Positions 49,893 through 59,307 are shown, counted from the stretch's first letter. The stretch is DNA of 64,000 bases from Actinomadura sp. NAK00032 (GCF_013364275.1 NZ_CP054932.1:62001-126000); one strand, 5' to 3'. The notes: a model not told the origin generated them from the sequence alone. Program-made: numbers and translations.

Positions 49893-51356
49893 ATGGACGC
49901 CCCTCAGCCCGCTGCCCGATCGGGCGGTGTGGTCGCCACGCTGGCGCTCGCCGGCATCACCGCCGCGATCATGCAGACACTGGTCACGCCGCTGATCGCG
50001 GACCTGCCCAAGATCCTGCACACCTCGCCGTCCAACAGCGCGTGGGTCATCACGGTCACCCTGCTGGTGGGTGCGGTCTGCGTGCCGGTCTTCGGGCGGC
50101 TGGGCGACCTCGTGGGCAAGCGCCCCATGCTCCTGGTCTGCGCGGTGCCGCTGATCGCGGGCTCGGTGGTGTGCGCGCTGTCGTCCTCGGTCGTCCCCAT
50201 GATCGTCGGGCGTGGGCTCCAGGGCATGGGGATGGGCATGGTGCCGCTCGGCATCGCCCTGCTGCGGGACGTGGTGCCGCAGGAGAAGCTCAGCTCGTCC
50301 ATCGCGGTCGTCAGCGCGTCCATGGGCATCGGCGGCGGTCTCGGCCTGCCGATCGCGGCGGCGATCGCCGAGTACGCGAGCTGGCGCGTGCTGTTCTGGG
50401 GGTCGGCGGGCATCGCCGTGCTCATCGGGGTGCTGATCTGGCGGCTGATCCCGGACGTCCCGGCCGGGGCCAAGGGCGAGCGGTTCGACGCGCCCGGCGC
50501 GGTCGGTCTCGGCGTCGGGCTGGTCTGCCTGCTGCTGGCGGTGTCCAAGGGCGCCGACTGGGGCTGGGCGTCCGCCACCACCCTCGGCCTGTTCGTCGCG
50601 GCCGTCGTGGTGCTGGCGGGCTGGGGTCTCTGGGAGCTCCGCACCGCGCAGCCGATCGTCGACCTGCGCACCACCGCCCGTCCCCGGGTGCTGCTGACCA
50701 ACCTCGCGTCGATCTTCGTCGGGGTCGGCATGTACGCGTCGATGCTGATCGTCCCGCAGCTGCTCCAGTACCCCGAGGCGACCGGCTACGGCCTCGGCCA
50801 GTCGATGCTCGCCGCCGGCCTGTGGATGGCGCCCGCCGGCATCGTGATGATGCTCGTCTCGCCGATCGGCGGGAAGATCACCAACGTCCGCGGCCCGAAG
50901 TTCACGCTGGTCATCGGCATCCTGGTGGTGGCCGCCGGCTACGGCGCCTCGCTCGGGCTGATGGGCGCGGCCTGGGGCCTGATGGTCGGCCTGATGATCA
51001 TCAACTGCGGTGTCGGGCTGGCCTACGGCGCGATGCCCGCGCTGATCATGAGCTCGGTGCCGCTCAGCGAGACCGCCGCCGCCAACGGCTTCAACGCGCT
51101 CATGCGCTCGCTCGGCACCTCGATCGGCGCCGCCGTGGTCGGCGTGGTGCTGGCCGAGATGACCATCAACCTCGGCGGGCACGAGCTCGCGTCCGAGAAC
51201 GGGTTCCGCGTCGGCCTGCTGATCGGCGCCGGCGTCGCGCTGCTGGCCGGGCTCATCGCCGCCACCATCCCGTCCGGCCGCCGCGCGGTCGCCGGCGCCC
51301 ACCGCGCCCCGGCCGCCGCCGCGACCCTGTCCAAGCAGGTCACCAGCGACACCTGA
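49893..51356 (+). CDS. MFS drug exporter, 14-TM DHA2 (EmrB/QacA) type
   Basis: 487 residues with about fourteen hydrophobic segments. Motif A-type loop FGRLGDLVGKRPMLLVCAVP, GRGLQGMGMGMVPLGIALLR (helix 4), motif C-type MGIGGGLGLPIAAAIAEYAS. Start ATG 49893 with AAGGAG upstream; longer upstream frames are not convincing. Divergent from the MarR gene, its probable repressor. Substrate unknown; the family exports antibiotics and dyes. Confidence 0.92.
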   Translation: MDAPQPAARSGGVVATLALAGITAAIMQTLVTPLIADLPKILHTSPSNSAWVITVTLLVGAVCVPVFGRLGDLVGKRPMLLVCAVPLIAGSVVCALSSSVVPMIVGRGLQGMGMGMVPLGIALLRDVVPQEKLSSSIAVVSASMGIGGGLGLPIAAAIAEYASWRVLFWGSAGIAVLIGVLIWRLIPDVPAGAKGERFDAPGAVGLGVGLVCLLLAVSKGADWGWASATTLGLFVAAVVVLAGWGLWELRTAQPIVDLRTTARPRVLLTNLASIFVGVGMYASMLIVPQLLQYPEATGYGLGQSMLAAGLWMAPAGIVMMLVSPIGGKITNVRGPKFTLVIGILVVAAGYGASLGLMGAAWGLMVGLMIINCGVGLAYGAMPALIMSSVPLSETAAANGFNALMRSLGTSIGAAVVGVVLAEMTINLGGHELASENGFRVGLLIGAGVALLAGLIAATIPSGRRAVAGAHRAPAAAATLSKQVTSDT

Positions 51357-51458
51357 GCACGTCCTCCGCGTCCGTCACCGCTACCGAGACTCCGCCCGCC
51401 GAAGCGACCGCACCCCGCTCCGGCGGGCGGGCCCATGTTCAGGACCACCGGGACCTGT

Positions 51459-52655
51459 TCAGGACCACCAAGGGCCGCGCCGCCCGTGCGGGACGGTCAG
51501 GTCGGCGCCGCGCGGCGGCGCGTAGGGGTGGCTGCCGCGCAAGTCGCTGGTCTGCATCGCCCGGCTGATGTCGCTGGGGCTGACCAGGCCCACGACCTGG
51601 TTGCCGCCGCCCAGGACGACGGCGCGGCCGTCGGTGCAGCCCGCCATGCGGGGCAGCAGATCGGTCAGCGGGTCGTCCGGATGGGCGGTCGGGACCTGGT
51701 CCGGCGGGCAGGCGATGTCCGCCAGGCGGAGCGCGGCGCGCTCGTCGGGCGGGGTCGCGCGGACGCGGTTCAGCGTCACCAGGCCCGCCAGCCGCCCGTC
51801 CTCCACCAGCGGGTACGTCGAGAAGCGGTGGGTCAGGACGATCTCGTCGATCAGGCCCTGCACCGGCTGCTCGGCGTCCGCCACGACGGGGTCGGGCGTC
51901 ATGACCTCGCCGACGCGGATGCCGTGCAGGGCGGCGTTGACCTTCGCCTGCTGCTCCTCGGAGCTCGCGGCGCCGACGACGAAGAGCCCGATGAGGGCCA
52001 GCCACAGCCCGCCGAAGCCGAGCCCGAACACGAACTGCAGGAATCCGAGGACGATCAGGACGTAGCCGAAGATCCGCCCGGCGCGGGCGGCGGTGACGGC
52101 GGCGGCGGTCCGGTCGCCGCGGCGCCACCACAGGAACGCCCGCAGCACCCGGCCGCCGTCCAGCGGCGCCGCCGGGACCAGGTTGAACACGGCGAGGATC
52201 ACGTTGATCCCGGCCAGGTAGGCGAGCGTCTCCACGCCGAGGCCGGCGCCGGTCGCGGCGGCCGCCACCGCGGCCGCGGCCGCGAACACCCCGCCCGCGG
52301 CGAGGCTCGCGAGGGGGCCGACGACGGCGATGCGCAGGTCCGCGCCCGCCGAGCGCGGTTCGCCGCGCAGTTCGGCGACGCCGCCGAGCAGCCACAGCGT
52401 GATGCCGGAGACCTCGATCCCGTTGCGGCGCGCGACGACCGCGTGCGCCAGCTCGTGGACGAGCAGCGACACCAGCAGCAGGATCGCGCTCACCAGGCCC
52501 GCCACGACGTAGGCCCACGTGGCGAGGCCCGGATGCGCCTGCGGGAACCGGCCGAACGCCAGCCCGAAGACCAGGATCACCACGATCAGCAGCACGCTGT
52601 AGTTGACGCCGACCCGGACGCCGGCGATGCGGCCGAGGCGGAGCGACTCCCTCAT
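51459..52655 (-). CDS. Site-2 protease (M50B) with CBS domains
   Basis: 398 residues. Intramembrane zinc protease with H67-E-L-A-H71 in LVHELAHAVVARR and the second motif NLVPAAPLDGGR (about 158-169, Asp ligand). Six membrane segments. A C-terminal pair of CBS domains (about 245-370: VGEVMTPDPVVADAEQPVQG, LVEDGRLAGLVTLNRVRATP, VLGGGNQVVGLVSPSDISRA) probably senses adenosyl ligands. This is the SpoIVFB/Rip3 architecture found in actinobacteria. The start is ATG 52655, which gives the usual MRESLRLGRIAGVRVGVNYS. Target (an anti-sigma factor or other membrane protein) unknown. Confidence 0.93.
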   Translation of the reverse strand: MRESLRLGRIAGVRVGVNYSVLLIVVILVFGLAFGRFPQAHPGLATWAYVVAGLVSAILLLVSLLVHELAHAVVARRNGIEVSGITLWLLGGVAELRGEPRSAGADLRIAVVGPLASLAAGGVFAAAAAVAAAATGAGLGVETLAYLAGINVILAVFNLVPAAPLDGGRVLRAFLWWRRGDRTAAAVTAARAGRIFGYVLIVLGFLQFVFGLGFGGLWLALIGLFVVGAASSEEQQAKVNAALHGIRVGEVMTPDPVVADAEQPVQGLIDEIVLTHRFSTYPLVEDGRLAGLVTLNRVRATPPDERAALRLADIACPPDQVPTAHPDDPLTDLLPRMAGCTDGRAVVLGGGNQVVGLVSPSDISRAMQTSDLRGSHPYAPPRGADLTVPHGRRGPWWS

Positions 52656-52773
52656 CGGCGTCTCCTCGTCGGTGCGTGCTCGGCCCGCGCACGCACGAGC
52701 TACCCGCTGCCCGGACGTCCATGCCTTCGCCGCGCTCGGGTGGGATCGCCGATCGTGCGGGTAGCGGCAGGGC

Positions 52774-53223
52774 ATGGACAAGATGACGCGTGGACTGATC
52801 GCCGGCGCCGCCGGGACCACCGCCCTGAACGCGGTGACGTATCTGGACATGGCGGTCCGGGGGCGTCCGGCCAGCAGCACCCCCGAGCAGAGCGTGGAGA
52901 AGCTGGCGGACGCCGCCGGAGTCGACCTCGGCGACGGGGAGACGGCGGACAACCGCAAGGCCGGGCTCGGCCCGATGCTGGGCTTCGGCACCGGCCTCGG
53001 TGCCGGGGCCGCCTACGGCGCGATCGCCGGGCGCCGCAGCGTCCCGATGCCGGTCGCGACCGCGGCGCTGACCGTGCTCGCGATGATCGGGTCGAGCGCG
53101 CCGATGACCGCCCTCGGCCTGACCGACCCCCGCGAATGGTCACCGACCGACTGGCTGATGGACGCCGTCCCCCACCTCGCCTACGGCGCCGTGGCCGCCG
53201 CCACCTACGCCGCCCTCCGCTAG
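52774..53223 (+). CDS. Small hydrophobic membrane protein
   Basis: 149 residues with a glycine-rich N-terminal helix (MTRGLIAGAAGTTALNAVTY), two central helices (GPMLGFGTGLGAGAAYGAIA, VATAALTVLAMIGSSAPMTA) and a C-terminal helix (LAYGAVAAATYAALR). A conserved polar stretch lies between (SVEKLADAAGVDLGDGETAD). Resembles DUF1440-type membrane proteins. Function unknown. ATG 52774; divergent from the S2P gene. Confidence 0.75.
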   Translation: MDKMTRGLIAGAAGTTALNAVTYLDMAVRGRPASSTPEQSVEKLADAAGVDLGDGETADNRKAGLGPMLGFGTGLGAGAAYGAIAGRRSVPMPVATAALTVLAMIGSSAPMTALGLTDPREWSPTDWLMDAVPHLAYGAVAAATYAALR

Positions 53224-53316
53224 AGGTTTCCGGCCGGGCTGCAACCTGGGCGGGCGGAGTGGGGTTCAGAGGGTTCACGTCCGATCGGGCGTGCTCGCTC
53301 TCTGAAGGGAAACCCC

Positions 53317-54123
53317 ATGGATCTGCGGCTTGCCGGACGCGTCGCCGTCGTCACCGGAGCATCGAAGGGCATCGGACTGGCGGTCGTGCGGACGCTGCTG
53401 GACGAGGGCGCCCGCGTGGCGGCGGTGTCGCGCAAGTCGGGGCCGGAGCTGGACGCGCTCGCCGGGCCGAACCTCCTGCACGTCCCCGCCGACCTCATGG
53501 ACCCGGCCGCCCCGGCCGCGGCCGTGGAGCAGGCGGTGCAGGAGTTCGGCGGGCTCGACGTGCTGGTCAACAACGCGGGAGGCCCGCCGCCCGGCGCGGC
53601 GCTCCCGCGCTTCGGCTTCCTGACCCCCTCGGACGACGACTGGCGCGAGATGTTCGAGTTCAACCTGTTCGCGGTGGTCCGGGCGGTGCGGGCGGCGCTC
53701 CCGCACCTGCTGCGCAGCGACGCGGCGTCGATCGTGAACGTGTCGTCGGGCAACGCCCGGCGCCCCGGGCCGATGAACTTCGACTACAACGCGGCGAAGG
53801 CGGCGCTGACCAACCTGACGCTGGGGCTGTCGGAGGAGTACGCGCCGCAGGGCGTGCGGGTGAACGCGGTGTCGCCCGGCCCGGTCCTGACCCCGTGGTG
53901 GACGGACGAGGGCGGCGCCGCCGACGTCATCGCCGGGGCGACCGGCTCCGACCGCGACGCGGTGCTGGGCGGCGGTGCCGCCGAGATGATGGCCCTCACG
54001 ACCGGCCGCCTCGCCGACCCCCAGGAGGTCGCGGATGTGATCGTCCAGCTGGCGTCGCCGCGCTCGGCGAGCACGACCGGCGCCGACTACGCGGTCGACT
54101 CCGGCTTCCTCAAGGAACTCTGA
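53317..54123 (+). CDS. Short-chain dehydrogenase/reductase (classical)
   Basis: 268 residues. VTGASKGIGLAVV (cofactor motif), LVNNAGG, catalytic IVNVSSGNARRPG and FDYNAAKAALTNL (Y-x3-K intact), and a final YAVDSGFLKEL strand. FabG-like oxidoreductase, substrate unknown. ATG 53317 with GAAGGGA upstream. A short echo of its C-terminus (QEAADVIVQ) recurs at about 56175, suggesting a lost relative nearby. Confidence 0.92.
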   Translation: MDLRLAGRVAVVTGASKGIGLAVVRTLLDEGARVAAVSRKSGPELDALAGPNLLHVPADLMDPAAPAAAVEQAVQEFGGLDVLVNNAGGPPPGAALPRFGFLTPSDDDWREMFEFNLFAVVRAVRAALPHLLRSDAASIVNVSSGNARRPGPMNFDYNAAKAALTNLTLGLSEEYAPQGVRVNAVSPGPVLTPWWTDEGGAADVIAGATGSDRDAVLGGGAAEMMALTTGRLADPQEVADVIVQLASPRSASTTGADYAVDSGFLKEL

Positions 54124-54230
54124 GTCATAAGCGATCCTGCTGGCTTCGATCAGATCTATCTCTTGGACTTCTGGTGGACGGCTCCCCAGAATGGGCGGTG
54201 AACAGCGAGAACGTCCACGAGGGGGGCGCC

Positions 54231-55559
54231 ATGCTCGACATGGTGAAGGGATCGGTCTTCGAGCCCGGTAACGAGGGATACGACGACGAGCGGGTCGGCT
54301 TCCAGACGGCCGGCCCGCACCGTCCCGCCGTGATCGTCGCCGCGGCGGACGCGGACGACGTGCGCGCCGCCGTCCGGTACGCGGCCGGGCAGGGGCTGCC
54401 CGTGGCCGTCCAGAACACCGGCCACGGGCTGCCGCTCGGCGCCGACGGGGGCCTCCTGATCAGCACGCGGCGGATGACCGGGCTGCGCGTCGACGCCGAG
54501 GCCCGCACGGTGTGGATCGAGGCCGGCGTGCGATGGGCGCAGGTCGTCGAGGAGGCGGCGAAGCACGGGCTGGCGCCGCTGTCGGGATCGTCGCCGGGCG
54601 TCGGCGCCGTGTCGTACACGCTGGGCGGTGGCGTCGGCCTGATGTCGCGGATGTACGGGTTCGCGGCCGACCACGTCCGGTCGATCGACGTCGTCACGGC
54701 GGACGGCCGGGCGCGGCGGGTCACGCCCGGCGACGACCTGTTCTGGGCGCTGCTCGGCGGCCGGGCCAACTTCGGCGTCGTGACCGGCCTGGAGATCGGG
54801 CTGCTCCCGGTCACGCGCCTGTACGGCGGCGGGCTCTACTTCGACGCCGAGCACATACCGGACGTCCTGGAGACGTGGCGCAGGTGGACGGCGACCGTGC
54901 CGGACGAGATGACGTCGTCGGTCGCGCTGATGCCCGTCCCCGACATCCCGGTCTTCCCGGAACCGCTGCGGGGGCGCCATGTCGCGCATGTCCGCATCGC
55001 GTATCTGGGGGAGGACGGGGAACGGCTCATCGAGCCCCTCCGCGCCGTCGCCCCTCGCCTGATCGACACGGTGGACGACATGCCGTACACCGAGTCGGCG
55101 ACGATCCACAACGAGCCGCCGATCCCGATGGCGTACCACGCGACGAACGTCGCCCTGGACAGCCTTGACGCGGGGACCGTCCGCGACCTGCTCGATCTCG
55201 TGGGACCGGGCGCGCCCGAGCGCGCGATCCTGGAGATCCGCCAGCTGGGCGGGGCGATGGCGCGGCAGCCGTCCGTCCCGACCGCGGTCGGCAACCGCGG
55301 CGCCGGCTACCTGGTCGGCGTCCTGTCGAAGCTGGAGCCCGGTGCTGATGTGGAGCCGTTGCACGCACGAGTCGGGGACGCGCTCGCGGAAAAGGCGTCC
55401 GGCACGCTCCTGAACTTCCTCTTCGGACAGAACGCAACGCCAGACCAGGTACGCCGGGCCTATGCGCCGGAGACGTACCGGCGATTGGCCGAGCTAAAGG
55501 CGACCTACGACCCGTCCAATGTCTTCAGCCTGAACCACAACATCCCACCCGCCACTTGA
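54231..55559 (+). CDS. FAD-binding oxidoreductase, berberine-bridge (BBE/PCMH) type
   Basis: 442 residues. FAD-PCMH domain with AVRYAAGQGLPVAVQNTGHG (His for covalent flavin), GLRVDAEARTVWIEAGVRWA and SPGVGAVSYTLGGGVGLMSR. C-terminal BBE motif YDPSNVFSLNHNIPP. A second covalent cysteine is not apparent, so flavinylation is probably single. Oxidises an alcohol, sugar or aromatic; the substrate is not clear. ATG 54231 with GAGGGGGG upstream. Stands alone about 110 bp after the SDR. Confidence 0.92.
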   Translation: MLDMVKGSVFEPGNEGYDDERVGFQTAGPHRPAVIVAAADADDVRAAVRYAAGQGLPVAVQNTGHGLPLGADGGLLISTRRMTGLRVDAEARTVWIEAGVRWAQVVEEAAKHGLAPLSGSSPGVGAVSYTLGGGVGLMSRMYGFAADHVRSIDVVTADGRARRVTPGDDLFWALLGGRANFGVVTGLEIGLLPVTRLYGGGLYFDAEHIPDVLETWRRWTATVPDEMTSSVALMPVPDIPVFPEPLRGRHVAHVRIAYLGEDGERLIEPLRAVAPRLIDTVDDMPYTESATIHNEPPIPMAYHATNVALDSLDAGTVRDLLDLVGPGAPERAILEIRQLGGAMARQPSVPTAVGNRGAGYLVGVLSKLEPGADVEPLHARVGDALAEKASGTLLNFLFGQNATPDQVRRAYAPETYRRLAELKATYDPSNVFSLNHNIPPAT

Positions 55560-55636
55560 ATCAAGACCCACGGCGCCCGAGCTTGACGCGGATATTGCGT
55601 TGCCGCTCGGGCGCCCTGCGCGCTACAGATTGGGAC

Positions 55637-56170
55637 ATGCCCGAACTCGTGCTGCCAACCGCTGCCGTCCAGGAGTCATTCGTGGCCGCGATGGAGGAGT
55701 TCCGGGCTGAAGGCCGAGCAGAAGCCGTCGGCAACAGCTCGATCACGCAGGAACTCCGCGAGTTCGGCGACACCTGGCGCGACCCCGAGGTCTTCGGCCG
55801 GTACGTGATGACGCTGCTCGACGAGCGGTGGACCCCGCGGCGCGAGGGATTCGTCACGGCCACGACCCTTTGGCTGGTCGACGGCGAGGAGTTCCTCGGC
55901 CGCATCGCGATCCGCCACCGGCTCAACGACTTCCTTCGCGAAATCGGCGGTCACATCGGCTATGACGTCCGCAAGTCCGCCCGTCGCCGCGGCCACGCCA
56001 CGTTCATGCTCAAGGAGGCGCTCCCCGTCGCGCATTCGCTCGGAATCGAATCCGCGCTGATCACCTGCGATGTGGACAATGTCGCGTCCCGCAAGGTGAT
56101 CGAGGCCAACGGCGGCGTGCTCGAGGGCGAGCGCGGCGGCAAACTCCGCTTCTGGACGCCCACCGCATAG
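55637..56170 (+). CDS. GNAT-family N-acetyltransferase
   Basis: 177 residues. Acetyl-CoA-binding motif A: GYDVRKSARRRGHATFMLKE. Motif B-like region: ALITCDVDNVASRKVIEANG, then GVLEGERGGKLRFW. This is the YjdF/YkwB-type group that starts ELVLPTAAVQESFVAAMEEF. The substrate (amine or small molecule) is unknown. ATG 55637. A strong hairpin follows (56243-56290). Confidence 0.9.
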   Translation: MPELVLPTAAVQESFVAAMEEFRAEGRAEAVGNSSITQELREFGDTWRDPEVFGRYVMTLLDERWTPRREGFVTATTLWLVDGEEFLGRIAIRHRLNDFLREIGGHIGYDVRKSARRRGHATFMLKEALPVAHSLGIESALITCDVDNVASRKVIEANGGVLEGERGGKLRFWTPTA

Positions 56171-56242
56171 CCCCGCAGGAGGCCGCGGACGTGATCGTCC
56201 AGGGGCACCCGATCTCCTGGCCTGGGCTGAGTCGCCATGCTT

Positions 56243-56290
56243 CCCCCAAGGATGAGTTGTTTGGGATGATCTCAACTCGTCCTTCGGGGG
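56243..56290. terminator. Large stem-loop between the GNAT and kinase genes
   Basis: Arms CCCCCAAGGATGAGTTG and CAACTCGTCCTTCGGGGG pair along 17 bp with one G-T pair and a single bulge, around a 13-base loop. It lies about 25 bp before the kinase start, so it acts either as the GNAT terminator or as a leader structure for the kinase. Confidence 0.65.
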
Positions 56291-56315
56291 TGGGCATCAT
56301 TTGGGAGGCCTCTGG

Positions 56316-58343
56316 ATGAAGCCGTTGCAGCCGGGTGACCCGCGCAGGGTGGGCCCATATCGGCTGGAGGGGAGGCTCGGCGGGGGCGGGATGGGACTGG
56401 TGTTCCTGGGCCGGTCTCAAGGCGGGCGGCCGGTCGCGATCAAGGTGGTGCGCCCGGAGCTGGCCGATGACGCCGGGTTCCGGCGCCGGTTCACCAACGA
56501 GGTGGAGGCGGCCCGGCGGGTCGGCGGCTTCTACACCGCGCAGGTGGTCGACGCCGACACCATGGCGCACCCTCCGTGGTTGGCCACGGCATTCATCCCC
56601 GGTCTGTCGCTCGAACAGGCCGTTCGCGGACACGGGCCGCTGCCCGACGATGCGCTCAGCGCCCTGGGAGCGGGACTCGCGGAGGGGCTGGCCGCAATTC
56701 ACGACGCCGGTCTTGTGCACCGTGACCTCAAACCCGGCAACATCATCCTCGCGGCCGACGGTCCCCGCGTCATCGACTTCGGTATCGCCCGTGCGCTGGA
56801 CGACGCCCATACCTCGACCGTCGCGCTCGGGACTCCCGGGTACATGTCACCCGAACAGGCGCGCGGGCTGGAGGTCGGGCCGCCCAGCGACGTGTTCGCG
56901 CTGGGAGCGGTACTCACCTTCGCCGCGACCGAACGCGGTCCCTTCGGCACGGGGCCGGCCGGAACGATCGTCTACCGGATCGTCCACGAGAGCCCCGACC
57001 TGGCCCGGCTCCCTTCCCACCTCACCGGTCTGATCAGCGACTGCCTGGCCAAAGACCCTGGGCGGCGGCCGGGTCTCACCGAGATTCTGGACCATTTCGC
57101 GGACGCCTCCAAAGCGACCCTGATCATGCCGAACGGCCTTCTGCCAGAGGCGGGTGACCCGGCCGCGCACAGTGCGGCTGACGGGCGGATCGAGGTGTTC
57201 ATGCGTGACGCGGACGATCGTGTGCGGCATGTGTGGCAGGTCGCGCGAGATGGCGGCTGGTCTAATTGGGATGATATGAGCGGGTATCGCTTTGATGCGA
57301 GTGATGGCCCGCTGGAGGTCGCGGGTGATCCGGCCGCGCATAATGCGGCTGATGGCCGGATTGAGCTGTTCGTGCGTGGCACGGACGGCCATATGTGGCA
57401 TGCGTGGCAGGTTGCTCGGGATGGCAATTGGTCCAACTGGGATGATATGAGCGGATATCGCACGCTTGCGAGTGATGGCCCGCTGGAAGTCGCGGGCGAC
57501 CCGACCGCGCACAGCTCGGCCGATGGTCGGATCGAGGTGTTCGTGCGTGGTGCGGACGGTCGCCTGTGGCATGCGTGGCAGGTCGCTCGGGACGGCAACT
57601 GGTCGAACTGGCAGGATCTGGGTCAGCACCGTCCGCTCCCGGATGGCGATGTGCTGACGGTGGCGGGTGACCCGGCTGCGCATGCTTCTGCTGACGGCCG
57701 GATCGAGGTGTTCGTGCGCGGCGTCGACAGCCACCTATGGCACCTGTGGCAGGTCGTACGAGACGGCGATTGGTCGGATTGGCAGGATCTCAGTCGGCAT
57801 CGTCCGCTCCCGGATGGTGATGTGCTGACGGTGGCGGGTGACCCGGCTGCGCATAATGCGGCTGACGGTCGGATCGAGGTGTTCGTGCGTGGTGTGGATG
57901 GTCATCTGTGGCATGTCTGGCAGGTTGCTCGGGATGGCAACTGGTCGAATTGGGAGGACCTCAGTCGGCATCGTCCGCTCCCGGATGGCGATCTGTTGAC
58001 GGTGGCGGGTGACCCGGCTGCGCATAATGCGGCTGATGGGCGCATTGAGGTGTTCGTGCGCGGCGCGGACGGCCACCTGTGGCATCTGTGGCAGGTGGCG
58101 CGAGACGGCGGCTGGTCGAATTGGGAGAACCTCAGCCGCCACCGTCCGCTCCCGAATGGCGACCTGTTGACGGTCGTGGGCGACCCGGCCGCGCACGGTT
58201 CGGCCGATGGGCGCATTGAGGTGTTCGTGCGCGGCGCCGACGGCCACCTGTGGCACCTGTGGCAGGTCGTACGAGACGGGGACTGGTCCGACTGGGAGGA
58301 CTTTGGCCCCTACCACCCGGCTCCAACCGGGATGCCCGGCTAA
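56316..58343 (+). CDS. Hanks-type Ser/Thr kinase fused to a seven-blade PLL-like lectin propeller
   Basis: 675 residues. Kinase domain about 14-275: GRLGGGGMGLVFLG (P-loop), VAIKVV (catalytic K43), LVHRDLKPGNII (catalytic loop), VIDFGIAR, LGTPGYMSPEQARG. After a linker (SKATLIMPNGLLPEAG) come seven repeats of 57 residues each (about 279-675), all of the form DGRIEVFVRG-DGHLWHxWQVARDG-WSxWxDLS. The D-G-R-(L/I)-E-V-F and W-S-x-W motifs match fucose-binding PLL/tectonin-like lectins. There is no transmembrane helix, unlike PknB-type kinases, so the product is likely cytosolic. Start ATG 56316 with GGGAGG before. Confidence 0.88.
   Translation: MKPLQPGDPRRVGPYRLEGRLGGGGMGLVFLGRSQGGRPVAIKVVRPELADDAGFRRRFTNEVEAARRVGGFYTAQVVDADTMAHPPWLATAFIPGLSLEQAVRGHGPLPDDALSALGAGLAEGLAAIHDAGLVHRDLKPGNIILAADGPRVIDFGIARALDDAHTSTVALGTPGYMSPEQARGLEVGPPSDVFALGAVLTFAATERGPFGTGPAGTIVYRIVHESPDLARLPSHLTGLISDCLAKDPGRRPGLTEILDHFADASKATLIMPNGLLPEAGDPAAHSAADGRIEVFMRDADDRVRHVWQVARDGGWSNWDDMSGYRFDASDGPLEVAGDPAAHNAADGRIELFVRGTDGHMWHAWQVARDGNWSNWDDMSGYRTLASDGPLEVAGDPTAHSSADGRIEVFVRGADGRLWHAWQVARDGNWSNWQDLGQHRPLPDGDVLTVAGDPAAHASADGRIEVFVRGVDSHLWHLWQVVRDGDWSDWQDLSRHRPLPDGDVLTVAGDPAAHNAADGRIEVFVRGVDGHLWHVWQVARDGNWSNWEDLSRHRPLPDGDLLTVAGDPAAHNAADGRIEVFVRGADGHLWHLWQVARDGGWSNWENLSRHRPLPNGDLLTVVGDPAAHGSADGRIEVFVRGADGHLWHLWQVVRDGDWSDWEDFGPYHPAPTGMPG
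57150..58320 (+). repeat. Seven tandem 171-bp repeats in the kinase gene
   Basis: Units begin at 57150, 57321, 57492, 57663, 57834, 58005 and 58176, each encoding 57 residues from (A/V)GDPxAH. Units 3-7 are most alike, with long identical stretches (e.g. CACCGTCCGCTCCCGGATGG). Period and frame are perfect, indicating recent unequal duplication or gene conversion. Confidence 0.92.
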
Positions 58344-58431
58344 CACCTCCGGCGACCGCCGTAGAAGATCGCCCTAGACGTTGCGGCGCGGCCAGCCGTA
58401 GGGCCATCACCGTCCCCTTCCTGAGACGTCC

Positions 58432-59307
58432 TTACGCTTCGCGGAGCAGCAGGTCGACCACGCCGGTGGTGTCCTCGTCGGGGTGGCCGTCGGCGAGGCG
58501 GCGTTCCATCAGGGCCATGAACGGGGTGAGGAGTTCGGGGCTGACGCCCTGCTCCTCGGCGGTGCGGAGCAAGGTCGCGTTGCCCTGCACCATCATGGCG
58601 AGGTTGGACGTCACGCCCGTCGTGTAGTCGCCGCTCTCCAGGTGCGCGGCCATGCCGTCCGCCCCACCGGCCATGGCGGTGAGCCATTCGATGAGCAGCG
58701 GCGCGAACTCCCGCGGCGACGTCGCCCCGCGCGTGAGCGCGAACGCGTGCGCCATCCCGGCGAACATGCCGGTCATCGCGCTCAGCAGCGCCACATCGTG
58801 CAGGGCGGCCGAACCGGCGTCCTGCCCGACGTACTTGGCAGCCGCCGGGACGCCCAGCGCGTCGCGGTGCTCGGCGAACAACTCCGGCGACCCGCTGTAG
58901 AAGACGTAGGCGCCCGAGCCGGGGACGCCGATCATCGGCGGCACGGCCATGATCCCGCCGTCCAGGTACCGGGCACCGCGTCCGGCCGCCCATCCCGCAC
59001 GCTCGCGCGCGTCACCAGGCGTTCCGGTGGTGATGTTGACCAGGTCCTTGCCCGCGAGGTCGGCGTCCGCGAGGGCTGCGCCGACCGACGCGTCATCGAG
59101 CAGGCAGACGATCACGAGGCCGCTCGCGGCGACGGCTTCGGCGGCCGTCGCCGCCGCCTTCGCGCCCTCGGCGACGAGCGGCTCGGCGCGGCTCGCCGTC
59201 CGGTTCCACACGGTCGTCTCGTATCCGGCGGCCAGCCACGCGCGAGTGACCGCGGCGCCCATCGCACCGAGGCCGAGCACGCTGATCTGCTTAGAGTCAT
59301 GTCCCAT
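58432..59307 (-). CDS. NAD(P)-dependent oxidoreductase (6PGDH/imine-reductase-like)
   Basis: 291 residues. N-terminal Rossmann VLGLGAMGAAVTRAWLAAGY and TVWNRTASRAEPL (NADP-type), middle VNITTGTPGDARERAGWAAG (the substrate-site region of beta-hydroxyacid dehydrogenases). C-terminal helical domain typical of IREDs (LHDVALLSAMTGMFAGMAHA). The catalytic K of hydroxyisobutyrate dehydrogenases is not seen, consistent with imine reductase-like function. Divergent from HxlR; a perfect palindrome lies in between. Confidence 0.87.
   Translation of the reverse strand: MGHDSKQISVLGLGAMGAAVTRAWLAAGYETTVWNRTASRAEPLVAEGAKAAATAAEAVAASGLVIVCLLDDASVGAALADADLAGKDLVNITTGTPGDARERAGWAAGRGARYLDGGIMAVPPMIGVPGSGAYVFYSGSPELFAEHRDALGVPAAAKYVGQDAGSAALHDVALLSAMTGMFAGMAHAFALTRGATSPREFAPLLIEWLTAMAGGADGMAAHLESGDYTTGVTSNLAMMVQGNATLLRTAEEQGVSPELLTPFMALMERRLADGHPDEDTTGVVDLLLREA

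Noticed and set aside
49290..51302. Minus-strand open frame under the MFS gene
   Set aside because: Low-complexity antisense frame; the plus strand has the transporter.
51435..55559. Single giant plus-strand open frame
   Set aside because: Only its 3' third is real (FAD oxidoreductase from 54231); the rest is antisense to the S2P gene or out of frame with the SDR.
56175..56205. SDR fragment duplicate
   Set aside because: Similarity to 54020-54050 covers under 30 bases, too short to call a pseudogene.
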